Shown piece after piece: positions 1-5,812 of a stretch of DNA of 6,109 bases. Origin of the DNA: Verrucomicrobiota bacterium (GTDB lineage Bacteria > Verrucomicrobiota > Verrucomicrobiia > Limisphaerales > UBA1412); the NCBI GenBank assembly GCA_017557085.1, contig JAFZAR010000149.1, positions 1-6,109 on the forward strand, in the 5' to 3' direction. The translations under genes were made by a program, and so were the position numbers. Position 1 is the stretch's first letter, and each line of letters begins with the position of its first letter. The notes beneath the pieces are model-generated. The model saw only the letters and a list, made by a program, of their open reading frames with translations. It searched no databases and was not told the origin of the DNA.

Positions 1-401
1 ACGGCGACACCTTCACCGGCGGCTTTCTTCATGCGGGCGATGCCTTCGTTGCCGAAACCGGCGCAAAGCTCGATGCCTGTGCAGCCTTTGGCGACCATTT
101 CTTTGACGACTTCTTCGGCTTCGTCATAGGTAGCGCATCCGACGACATTCATATTGATGTCGGTGGATTCAATCACGGCGCGGTTCACGCTGGGATCCAG
201 ACCCGGAGCCACATAGATGAAGGCGCATTCAAATTTTTGAGAAGCGTCTTTGGCATCTTTCTTGACGTCTTTGGCTTTCTTGGTGTTTTTAGCTTTATCG
301 GCCATGCAGCAAGGCATATCCGGCGAGATGTTATTCATCACACAGCCGGAGGTCAGCAGAGCCGCTCCTAAAATCATGGGTAACAACACTAGTTTTTTCA
401 T
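1..401 (-). CDS. DUF6506-like lipoprotein, 3' end beyond the window
   Basis: The gene starts at ATG 401 and runs off the left edge, giving 133 complete codons. The N-terminus (MKKLVLLPMILGAALLTSGC) is a lipoprotein signal: two lysines, a hydrophobic core, and a lipobox with Cys20, so the mature protein should be lipid-anchored in the envelope. Residues about 35-56 are a Lys/Ala/Asp-rich charged linker containing a CC pair (31-32). From about residue 57 the sequence (CAFIYVAPGLDP, then VVGCATYDEAEEVVKEMV, then GIELCAGFGNEGIARMK) matches my recollection of the DUF6506 family, small proteins of unknown function in methanogens and anaerobic bacteria. Those are normally cytosolic and lack a signal peptide, so the lipoprotein version is odd. 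It is divergent from the thioredoxin lipoprotein. No strong Shine-Dalgarno is seen; a GGAG lies about 13 nt upstream of the start. The family assignment is from memory; the lipoprotein call is read directly. Confidence 0.8.
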   Translation of the reverse strand, partial: MKKLVLLPMILGAALLTSGCVMNNISPDMPCCMADKAKNTKKAKDVKKDAKDASQKFECAFIYVAPGLDPSVNRAVIESTDINMNVVGCATYDEAEEVVKEMVAKGCTGIELCAGFGNEGIARMKKAAGEGVA

Positions 402-425
402 ATTTACGAAATAACTCCAGCCGTC

Positions 426-454
426 AATCTAACATAAGGAGGTCGGCAGTTCAA
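426..454 (-). promoter_or_regulatory. Candidate promoter of the DUF6506-like lipoprotein gene
   Basis: Read on the minus strand, TTGAAC (449-454) is followed after 17 bp by TAGATT (426-431). This predicts a start of transcription near 419 and a leader of about 18 nt before ATG 401. The -35 resembles the TTGAAT of the esterase promoter. It is a prediction from hexamers only. Confidence 0.4.
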
Positions 455-480
455 TTTTCTTTTTCCGCTGGAGGTCATTG

Positions 481-523
481 TTTTCATTTTTAGCTTGTCG
501 CGGGCGAACAGAAAGCCTACCTT
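481..523 (+). promoter_or_regulatory. Candidate promoter of the thioredoxin lipoprotein with shared 17-bp element
   Basis: Positions 481-497 read TTTTCATTTTTAGCTTG, matching 16 of 17 bases with 2929-2945 in front of the esterase gene. By analogy with that promoter, the terminal TTG starts the -35 (TTGTCG, 495-500), and after 17 bp there is a poor -10, TACCTT (518-523). If correct, transcription begins at about 530, almost on the GTG start at 531, giving a nearly leaderless message. The shared element is certain; its promoter role is inferred. Confidence 0.4.
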
Positions 524-530
524 TGTCCCT

Positions 531-1994
531 GTGAAGAAGATCAATTCTTTATTGGTAATTGCTTTATTAGCCAGTTTGAGTTTGACCGCTGGCTTAACAG
601 GCTGTTGTGACAGCTGTAAAACCGATCCTGCCGATCCGATAGAGGAGCCGGCAGTACCTGCCGCCAAGCTGGGTGAAAAGGCCAAGGCGCTGACGATCTC
701 CGAGTGGGTCAAGGGCAGCGCGGTGGATGTCACCGACGGCAAGAATGTTTACGTGGTCGAGTTTTGGGCCACCTGGTGCGGTCCCTGCCGCAATACGATC
801 CCGCATCTGACGGAACTCCAGAAGAAGTACAAAGATCAGGGAGTCGTGTTTGTGGGTGTCTCCAGCGAAAAGGCGGAGGAAGTGAAACCGTTCGTTCAGG
901 AGATGGGCGACAAGATGGACTACAATGTGGCTGTGGATAAGGATGATGCCACGGATAAGGCTTACATGGCCGCTTACGGTCAGGGCGGTATCCCCTGCGC
1001 TTTCATCATCAACAAGGAAAGCCAGGTGGTCTGGGTCGGTCATCCGATGGAGATGGAAAAACCTCTCCAGGAAGTCATTGAAGGCAAGTATGATCTGCAG
1101 GCCGCGCTGAAGCTGGAAGAAGTTCGCGCCAGTGTGGATGAATACGGTCTGCTGGCCTCCAAGAAGGATCCCAAAGCCGCGGAACTGGCGGACAAGATCC
1201 TGCAGGAAGTCGGTACAGCGAAGTCTATCATCAACGATATGCTGAACGCGGCCTATCAGGCTCAGGATTTCCCGGTGCTGGACAAGGTGCTGGCGAAGAT
1301 GGCCTCGCTGGATGAAGACTCTGCCAAGCGCGCCAAAGAGATAGGCGGCCAGATCGCGGCCGAACGCGCGATGGGTGAGTATCTGGATGTGGCCACCAAG
1401 AATGATGAAAAGGCCACCAAAGAGGCTGAGACCAAACTCTTTGCCACGCTGAAAGATAATCCTGAAGGACTGCTGATGATCGCTTCGCAGTTTGCGGATA
1501 CCGATAATATGGAAATGGCGGAAAAGACGCTGGACGCTCTGGCCGCCGTTGACGAGGAGTCGGCCAGGAAGGCGGCCCGTTTCCGCACGTCTATCAAGAT
1601 CGGTCAGCTGATGGATAAATACGCGGAGCTGATGGAAGGAGAATCCCCCAAGGCCGAGGACAAAGCCGCTATGGAGAAGGAGCTTCTGGAACTTCTGAAG
1701 ACGGAGCCGAAAAGCATGGCTCAGGCCGCTTACTCCATCGTGATGCGCCTGGGAGACACCGCCACATTGGATTTTCCGGTCCAGCTGCTGGATGAGGCGG
1801 ACAAGATCCAGACCGAGAAGCCGACGATCCCGAACGATTTCTTCCGCGCGGCTATCTATATCCGTCTGGGCGACAAGGACAAAGGAGAGGAATTCGGCAA
1901 GAAGGCCATCGCCGCCGTGGAAGACGAGGCGATGAAGAAACAGCTTTCCTCTTATCTGGAATCCCTCAAACCCGCCAAGGAAGAGGAAGAATAA
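531..1994 (+). CDS. TlpA-like thioredoxin-fold lipoprotein with long helical C-terminal domain
   Basis: Predicted envelope-anchored thiol-disulfide oxidoreductase of 487 aa. I chose the GTG at 531: it gives MKKINSLLVIALLASLSL, a compact signal with a canonical LTGC lipobox (Cys25, followed by CDSC). The TTG at 495 in the same frame would add 12 polar residues, falls inside a conserved promoter-like element, and has no Shine-Dalgarno. A Pro/Ala linker leads to a thioredoxin/redoxin domain, about residues 50-190: VEFWATWCGPC with redox cysteines 83 and 86, then GVSSE and the cis-proline region GGIPCAF (Pro155, with an extra Cys156). Residues about 195-487 are almost entirely predicted helix, rich in Ala, Glu, Lys and Asp, with TPR-like helical hairpins and an acidic EEEE end; I recognise no named domain there. 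Simple TlpA/ResA proteins are about 150-200 aa, so the tail is a large addition. A role in reducing or isomerising envelope disulfides is inferred from the motif; the tail could bind partners. A strong terminator follows. Confidence 0.88.
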   Translation: MKKINSLLVIALLASLSLTAGLTGCCDSCKTDPADPIEEPAVPAAKLGEKAKALTISEWVKGSAVDVTDGKNVYVVEFWATWCGPCRNTIPHLTELQKKYKDQGVVFVGVSSEKAEEVKPFVQEMGDKMDYNVAVDKDDATDKAYMAAYGQGGIPCAFIINKESQVVWVGHPMEMEKPLQEVIEGKYDLQAALKLEEVRASVDEYGLLASKKDPKAAELADKILQEVGTAKSIINDMLNAAYQAQDFPVLDKVLAKMASLDEDSAKRAKEIGGQIAAERAMGEYLDVATKNDEKATKEAETKLFATLKDNPEGLLMIASQFADTDNMEMAEKTLDALAAVDEESARKAARFRTSIKIGQLMDKYAELMEGESPKAEDKAAMEKELLELLKTEPKSMAQAAYSIVMRLGDTATLDFPVQLLDEADKIQTEKPTIPNDFFRAAIYIRLGDKDKGEEFGKKAIAAVEDEAMKKQLSSYLESLKPAKEEEE

Positions 1995-1996
1995 CG

Positions 1997-2013
1997 AAGG
2001 ATCGGACATCCTT
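1997..2013 (+). other. Small hairpin just after the thioredoxin gene stop
   Basis: AAGGAT (1997-2002) and ATCCTT (2008-2013) form a perfect 6-bp stem with a 5-nt loop (CGGAC), three bases past the stop codon. GAAGGAT recurs at 2021-2027, so the right arm could pair with either copy. It is probably a minor 3'-end structure ahead of the main terminator. Confidence 0.35.
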
Positions 2014-2035
2014 AGAAACTGAAGGATAAAATTTT

Positions 2036-2063
2036 AGGGAGACGCGCGCCGTCTCCCTTTTTT
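2036..2063 (+). terminator. Intrinsic terminator of the thioredoxin lipoprotein gene
   Basis: AGGGAGACG (2036-2044) pairs perfectly with CGTCTCCCT (2050-2058) around a 5-nt loop, followed by a run of T from 2058 to 2063. It lies 42 nt after the stop codon and only 27 nt before the next ATG, so it should isolate the downstream membrane-protein gene. Confidence 0.9.
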
Positions 2064-2089
2064 AACGGGACAAGTAACACACTGAGAAT

Positions 2090-2869
2090 ATGAAGTTTAT
2101 TATCAAGACAACGCTTTTAGGTGGCTTTACAGGTACAGTGTGGTATGGAGTTTTTATTCTTACTTGCCTGATTTTTCATAAAATAGCGTTTTGGATATCT
2201 TTTTGGCCAATTAGTACACTAACCTTTTTAATAAGAGAAAGCTACAATTTAAAACCAGATACCGTATGGCTCATATTATTGTTCTTCCCATACATTCCCG
2301 GCCTTGTGTTAGGGATGGTGGCAGGATTTGGCATTTCTCTGTATGGTAGCTTTGTTTCTGAACGCATAAGAAAAAAAAGTGTATGGATCTCTTCTCTGAA
2401 ATACAGGACTCGCTCTTTTTTATCTTATTGTCTCTTTTTAGGAGAAAGCACATTATGTATAGCCGGTCTGGGGAGTCTGTTTCTTTGCATAATGGGGGTT
2501 ATTTTTTCTGCCGAACAATCTATTAGAATTTTATATGCAATAGATTATTTAAGTTCAGAAACTTTTTTAAAAACTTTAGCTTCAGATAGTTCAAATAGTT
2601 TTATTAAGTTGATAGTCGCTATTTTACTGGCGATTTTTTCTGCTCTGGTTATTTGGATGTGCGAAGTTTATATTGCAAAAGAAAAACAGGATACATCTCA
2701 AAATTTACCAGAAGAACAGCAGCAAGAGACAGCAACTGTGGTAATTGCGTCTTTCGTAATATTGTTGGGTGTACTGCTGGTAGTTGCAATGGCGCTCTAC
2801 ATGCTTCCTTTGTTATTGTTAGGTCTTATAAGCGTGCCGCTTGCTATCTTTTGGAGATTTACAGCCTAA
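2090..2869 (+). CDS. Polytopic membrane protein of unknown function, AT-rich
   Basis: I do not recognise this 259-aa protein. It is strongly hydrophobic, with about five to six predicted membrane segments: residues about 8-45 (one or two), 60-88, 112-140, 170-192 and 216-253 (probably two). Between them are a basic loop (SERIRKKS, about 90-97) and a soluble polar loop (EKQDTSQNLPEEQQQE, about 197-212). No catalytic or transporter signature is visible. The DNA is far richer in A+T than either neighbour and uses many TTT, ATT, TTA and AAA codons, where the flanking genes favour C- or G-ending codons; this suggests recent acquisition or relaxed constraint. There is no Shine-Dalgarno before ATG 2090 and no evident promoter in the 26 nt after the preceding terminator, so its expression is unclear. 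The long uninterrupted frame and membrane periodicity argue that it is real. Confidence 0.75.
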   Translation: MKFIIKTTLLGGFTGTVWYGVFILTCLIFHKIAFWISFWPISTLTFLIRESYNLKPDTVWLILLFFPYIPGLVLGMVAGFGISLYGSFVSERIRKKSVWISSLKYRTRSFLSYCLFLGESTLCIAGLGSLFLCIMGVIFSAEQSIRILYAIDYLSSETFLKTLASDSSNSFIKLIVAILLAIFSALVIWMCEVYIAKEKQDTSQNLPEEQQQETATVVIASFVILLGVLLVVAMALYMLPLLLLGLISVPLAIFWRFTA

Positions 2870-2880
2870 GTATTAAGACA

Positions 2881-2930
2881 AATCACCATTCAGGGTTAGA
2901 AATTCCTAATAGTGGTTTGAAGTTTATTTT
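2881..2930 (+). terminator. Possible weak terminator after the AT-rich membrane gene
   Basis: AATCACCATTCAGG (2881-2894) can pair imperfectly with CCTAATAGTGGTT (2905-2917), with one bulge, one mismatch and one G-U pair, around a 10-nt loop. A T-rich stretch follows at about 2923-2932. The stem is much weaker than the other terminators in the window, so this is tentative. Confidence 0.3.
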
Positions 2931-2970
2931 TTCAATTTTAGCTTGAATCATGAGCGGACTTCGCTAGAAT
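2929..2970 (+). promoter_or_regulatory. Promoter of the O-acetylesterase gene with shared 17-bp element
   Basis: TTGAAT (2943-2948) and TAGAAT (2965-2970) are separated by 16 bp, a good sigma70-type pair, predicting a start of transcription near 2977 and a leader of about 12 nt before ATG 2989. The T-rich element 2929-2945 (TTTTCAATTTTAGCTTG) runs into the -35 and is almost identical to 481-497 upstream of the thioredoxin lipoprotein, suggesting an UP-like element or a common activator site. Confidence 0.6.
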
Positions 2971-2988
2971 CGGGGCGTTGTAATATCT

Positions 2989-4488
2989 ATGAAGATTGGA
3001 ACGATTCAAGCAATAACAGTAGCGGCAGTCGTGGGCGCCAGCGCCCTGAGTCTGCAGGCTCAAACCCGGGTCGAAGCACCCATGCCTTTTTTACACCCTC
3101 TGTTTTCGGATCATGCTGTGCTGCAGCGTGACGCGGACGTCCCTGTATGGGGATGGGCCAATCCCGATTCCGAGGTGACCGTTGAATTCGCGGGACAGAC
3201 AGTCAAAGCCACCGCCGGCAAAGACGGCAAGTGGATGGCGACTTTAGCCCCGATGGGTTACTCCACAGAATCCCGCACCATGAAGGTGAGCGGTACGGCG
3301 AACAATCTGACTCAGGTCGTTGAGGCCAAGGACATCCTGGTGGGTGACGTTTGGCTTTGCTCCGGTCAGTCCAATATGGAAATGGGCATCAAGAACTGCA
3401 ATGCCCAGCAGGACATCGATTCGGCCAATTTCCCGAATCTCCGTCTGCTTGCCGTGCCCAAGAGCGTACAATACAAGCCGCAGTACACGGCCAAGATGTA
3501 CTGGGCTCACTGCACACCGCAGAGTCTTTCCTCCATGGGTGACTGGGGCGGATATTCCGCGGCGGCATTCTATTTCGGCCGCGAACTGCACAAGACCCTC
3601 AATGTTCCCATTGGTCTGATCCACAGCTCCTGGGGCGGCACTCTGGCGGAAGCCTGGACCAGCCCGGAAGGTCTGAAACCTCTCAAAGATTTCGATGAAC
3701 GCATCGCCGGCGCGGAAGCAGCCATCAAGGCCAACCCCGGCAATCCGCATGTCTGCGGCGCTCTCTATAACGGAATGATCTGCCCGATCCTGCCTTACAG
3801 GATCATGGGCGCGATCTGGTACCAGGGCTGCTCCAACGCGAACCGCGCGTTCCAATACCGCGCGCTGCTCTCGGCCATGATCAATGACTGGCGCAAGAGC
3901 TTCAAGGTCGGTGAGTTCCCGTTCATCATCGTACAGCTGGCCGCTTTCCAGGCCACGAATCCCGAACCGCGTGAGAACGACTGGGCGGAAATTCGTGAAT
4001 CTCAGGCTTATGTGGCCAAGACCGTACCCAACTGCGGTCTGGCGGTGACCATTGATATCGGCGACGCGGGCGACATCCACCCGAAGAACAAAGCCGAAGT
4101 GGGCCGTCGTCTGGCCTACTGGGCTCTGGCCAATACCTACGGTCGTCCGGAAACCCCGTATTCCGGCCCGGTGTATAAATCCATGAAGATCGTTGACGGC
4201 AGCATCCGTCTGGACTTCGACTACGGCTGCGGCGGTCTGGTGGCCAAGGGCAATGACGGCAAGCTGACCGGTTTTGCCATCGCGGGCGAGGACAAGAAAT
4301 TCGTCTGGGCTACAGCCACGATCCAGGACGGAACCATCCTGGTCTATTCTCCGGATGTACCGAACCCGGTGGCGGTCCGCTATGCCTGGGACATCAACCC
4401 GGTGTGCAACCTCTATAACGGAGTGGGTCTGCCGGCGGTGCCTTTCCGCACGGATGACTGGCCGATGATCACAAAAGACAACAAGTAA
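2989..4488 (+). CDS. Secreted sialate/glycan O-acetylesterase (SGNH, SASA family)
   Basis: Predicted periplasmic or secreted esterase removing O-acetyl groups from sialic acids or other acetylated glycans; 499 aa, a normal length for this family. An N-terminal signal peptide (residues 1 to about 24, ending SLQAQ) is followed by a beta-rich N-terminal region with the typical opening LFSDHAVLQRDADVPVWGWA (38-57). The SGNH catalytic domain then shows block I LCSGQSNMEM with nucleophile Ser128, the GLIHSSWGGTLAEAW segment (209-223), IWYQGCSNA (276-284), and the Asp-His pair in GDIHPKNK (Asp362, His364). In many relatives the WYQG motif continues with Glu; here it is Cys281. The C-terminal part (about 395-499) is beta-rich. 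ATG 2989 has no Shine-Dalgarno but fits the promoter 12 nt upstream. The gene has its own promoter and terminator, so it appears monocistronic. The substrate (sialic acid or plant/mucin glycan) cannot be settled from sequence; related proteins act on xylan. Confidence 0.92.
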   Translation: MKIGTIQAITVAAVVGASALSLQAQTRVEAPMPFLHPLFSDHAVLQRDADVPVWGWANPDSEVTVEFAGQTVKATAGKDGKWMATLAPMGYSTESRTMKVSGTANNLTQVVEAKDILVGDVWLCSGQSNMEMGIKNCNAQQDIDSANFPNLRLLAVPKSVQYKPQYTAKMYWAHCTPQSLSSMGDWGGYSAAAFYFGRELHKTLNVPIGLIHSSWGGTLAEAWTSPEGLKPLKDFDERIAGAEAAIKANPGNPHVCGALYNGMICPILPYRIMGAIWYQGCSNANRAFQYRALLSAMINDWRKSFKVGEFPFIIVQLAAFQATNPEPRENDWAEIRESQAYVAKTVPNCGLAVTIDIGDAGDIHPKNKAEVGRRLAYWALANTYGRPETPYSGPVYKSMKIVDGSIRLDFDYGCGGLVAKGNDGKLTGFAIAGEDKKFVWATATIQDGTILVYSPDVPNPVAVRYAWDINPVCNLYNGVGLPAVPFRTDDWPMITKDNK

Positions 4489-4500
4489 TCATCTGATTTG

Positions 4501-4539
4501 AAAATCACAGGGGGAACAAGATTCCCCTTGTGATTTTTT
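4501..4539 (+). terminator. Intrinsic terminator of the O-acetylesterase gene
   Basis: A 16-bp stem pairs AAAATCACAGGGGGAA (4501-4516) with TTCCCCTTGTGATTTT (4522-4537), containing one G-U pair and a 5-nt loop, and ends in six T (4534-4539). It lies 12 nt after the stop codon. Confidence 0.92.
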
Positions 4540-4575
4540 GATAGAAAATACATTAACATTAAAAATATTATCAAT

Positions 4576-4914
4576 ATGAATCCTATTACTGCTTATATTG
4601 ACGCAATCAAACAACCCTTCAACTATAGTGGGACCGCTTCCCGTCTGGAATACTGGATGTGCTTTGTGGGATATATCATCCTGAGCATTATCATTGGATT
4701 GGTGTGTAGCCTCATTGGACTGGATATGTCTGGTGCGGGCAGGGTTGTTAGCTTTATCCTTGGACTTTTCCTGGTATTCCTGCCGGGATTGGCTTTGACC
4801 GCGCGCCGTCTGAATGATATCGGCTGGCCTATCTGGCTGATCATATTATGCTTTATTCCGGGAATCAACCTGATCGCCTGGATTATTTTCGGCATCGTTC
4901 CCGGAAATAAATAG
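4576..4914 (+). CDS. DUF805 family inner-membrane protein
   Basis: Small integral membrane protein of 112 aa, the usual DUF805 (YhaH-like) size. Family hallmarks are visible: an N-terminal amphipathic stretch and FNYSGTASRLEYW (residues 15-27, equivalent to the family's F-x-G-R-A-S-R-x-E-[FY]-W), then LALTARRLNDIGWP (72-85), and a closing GIVPGNK. Three hydrophobic segments lie at about 28-48, 56-76 and 84-108. The biochemical function of the family is unknown. The ATG at 4576 follows an AT-rich leader with no Shine-Dalgarno, about 37 nt after the esterase terminator, so it is probably transcribed independently; I could not find a convincing -35/-10 pair. It converges with the receiver-domain gene and shares a bidirectional terminator with it. 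Confidence 0.9.
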   Translation: MNPITAYIDAIKQPFNYSGTASRLEYWMCFVGYIILSIIIGLVCSLIGLDMSGAGRVVSFILGLFLVFLPGLALTARRLNDIGWPIWLIILCFIPGINLIAWIIFGIVPGNK

Positions 4915-4946
4915 GTAGAGTAATTAGCTTCTCCAAGTGAGAAAAC

Positions 4947-4980
4947 AAAAAGAGCCGTTTGTGAAAGACGGCTCTTTTTT
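4947..4980. terminator. Bidirectional terminator between DUF805 and receiver genes
   Basis: AGAGCCGT (4951-4958) pairs with ACGGCTCT (4968-4975) around a 9-nt loop, extended by AAAA (4947-4950) against TTTT (4976-4979). The T-run (4975-4980) serves the plus strand and the A-run (4942-4951, one C) becomes a U-run for the minus-strand transcript, so one hairpin can end both convergent genes. Confidence 0.9.
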
Positions 4981-4997
4981 ATCGAAAAGGGCAGAGG

Positions 4998-5534
4998 TTA
5001 ATCTTCTACAATGAAGACCTCGTTTAATTTATGAATGGAGATCGGTTTGAAAATGACGTCGTTGAAGAAGTCTAATTTCAGTCTCTCCTGACAATAGGTG
5101 TCCGCTGTAACCGCGATGATGGGAATATCTTTTTTGGAGGAGGACTGGCGGATATGATCAGTCAGTTCGACACCGGACATTTCGGGCATCCAGAGGTCTG
5201 TGAGCACGACATCGATCGGTTCGTTTTCCAGGATCTGCAGAGCTTCCTTGCCGGAATTGGCACAAATGGTTTTGAATCCCATCCTTTTCATCGTAGCTTC
5301 CAGAACCATGAGGTTCATGGGAACGTCATCCACCAGCAGACAGTAAGAGCCTTTTTTTACACCATAGAGGGGAGTGGATGTTTTTGATTGTGAGGAATGA
5401 CCGATCTCACCGGCCAGAGGTACTACGAAATGAACCTCTGGTGTGAGAGGACGAACATTCACATTTCCTGCCGGTTGAAAGGGAGGAACCTCAGACTCTG
5501 AACGAGTCTCACACGTATCACAAATATAGCTCAT
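4998..5534 (-). CDS. Stand-alone response-regulator receiver protein with N-terminal extension
   Basis: A 178-aa protein whose residues about 62-176 form a complete receiver (REC) domain: acidic pair Asp69-Asp70 in YCLLVDD, phospho-acceptor Asp113 in VVLTDLWMPEMSG, Thr143 in IIAVTAD, and Lys163 in IFKPIS. Asn74 in VPMNLMVLE is typical of receivers from hybrid histidine kinases. There is no output domain, so it may act by protein contact or as a phosphate relay. Residues 1-61 are unusual: a Cys pair (ICDTC, 5-8), a Ser/Pro-rich stretch, and PEVHFVVPL (32-40), which resembles the last strand of a histidine-kinase ATPase domain before a linker. The gene may be a remnant of a hybrid kinase. ATG 5534 is supported by AGGA 5-8 nt upstream and by an in-frame TGA further upstream. 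Expression is likely from the minus promoter at 5671-5698 through a leader of about 130 nt carrying tandem repeats. No cognate kinase is in the window. Confidence 0.85.
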   Translation of the reverse strand: MSYICDTCETRSESEVPPFQPAGNVNVRPLTPEVHFVVPLAGEIGHSSQSKTSTPLYGVKKGSYCLLVDDVPMNLMVLEATMKRMGFKTICANSGKEALQILENEPIDVVLTDLWMPEMSGVELTDHIRQSSSKKDIPIIAVTADTYCQERLKLDFFNDVIFKPISIHKLNEVFIVED

Positions 5535-5563
5535 TAGGTCCTGATTGCAGTCAGTGTAATCAT
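5534..5563 (-). CDS. Possible nine-codon leader ORF overlapping the receiver start
   Basis: On the minus strand an ATG at 5563 opens MITLTAIRT and stops at TAA (5536-5534), which overlaps the receiver ATG as TAATG. The receiver's AGGA ribosome site lies inside this ORF. The geometry is that of translational coupling, but the ORF has no ribosome site of its own and is short enough to occur by chance. Confidence 0.25.
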   Translation of the reverse strand: MITLTAIRT

Positions 5564-5565
5564 AT

Positions 5566-5644
5566 CATGTTTATCACATAATCATGTTTATCACATAATC
5601 ATGTTTATCACATAATCATGTTTATCACATAATCATGTTTATCA
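5566..5644. repeat. 17-bp direct tandem repeat, about 4.6 copies
   Basis: The unit CATGTTTATCACATAAT repeats without any spacer at 5566, 5583, 5600 and 5617, and a partial fifth copy begins at 5634 (11 bases). The full copies are identical. At each of the four junctions the 21-bp dyad with arms CATG-N-TTAT and ATAA-N-CATG around a 3-bp centre is formed. The array sits between the predicted promoter and the start codon of the receiver gene, so it would be transcribed into the message leader. Minus-strand reading gives ATG-ATT-ATG-TGA at each junction. Confidence 0.95.
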
Positions 5645-5670
5645 GCACATTGCTAATAAAGACAGACACT

Positions 5671-5698
5671 ATTATGACTGTTAGAAGGTTTTTGTCAA
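5671..5698 (-). promoter_or_regulatory. Strong candidate promoter of the receiver gene
   Basis: On the minus strand TTGACA (5693-5698) is followed after 16 bp by CATAAT (5671-5676), a 6/6 and 5/6 match to sigma70 hexamers. Upstream of the -35 (5710-5760) lies a stretch with several A- and T-runs that could serve as an UP element. The predicted transcript starts near 5664 and includes the tandem repeat. Confidence 0.7.
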
Positions 5699-5744
5699 GC
5701 GTTGTTTTGCGATTTTTCAAAAAAAATCATCATTAGAATTTTTT

Positions 5745-5758
5745 TAATAATATTATTA
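5745..5758. repeat. Perfect 14-bp AT-only palindrome
   Basis: TAATAATATTATTA is an exact palindrome in the AT-rich stretch upstream of the receiver promoter. It could be a binding site or simply low-complexity sequence. Confidence 0.3.
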
Positions 5759-5780
5759 GGATGAATAAGATAGGAAGCTC

Positions 5781-5798
5781 CATTCCCCCGTTGGAATG
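5781..5798. other. Short inverted repeat
   Basis: CATTCC (5781-5786) and GGAATG (5793-5798) form a perfect 6-bp stem with a 6-nt loop. T5803-5807 lies a few bases beyond, but no gene on the plus strand would end here, so a terminator role is doubtful. Confidence 0.3.
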
Positions 5799-5812
5799 AG
5801 TATTTTTACAGA

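Noticed and set aside
404..742. Minus-strand frame spanning the divergent intergenic region
   Set aside because: It overlaps the lipoprotein signal and the thioredoxin coding start and has no recognisable features; the real minus-strand gene starts at 401.
594..2009. Long minus-strand open frame opposite the thioredoxin gene
   Set aside because: It mirrors the codon structure of the plus-strand gene, encodes a His/Leu/Arg-rich low-quality protein with no recognisable domain, and would read through the terminator hairpin. The plus-strand protein has clear motifs.
3244..4080. Minus-strand open frame opposite the esterase gene
   Set aside because: It lies wholly within a gene whose catalytic blocks are intact and encodes nothing recognisable; it is a frame shadow.
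5566..5644. CRISPR array
   Set aside because: The 17-bp units are directly adjacent with no spacers, and no cas gene is present.
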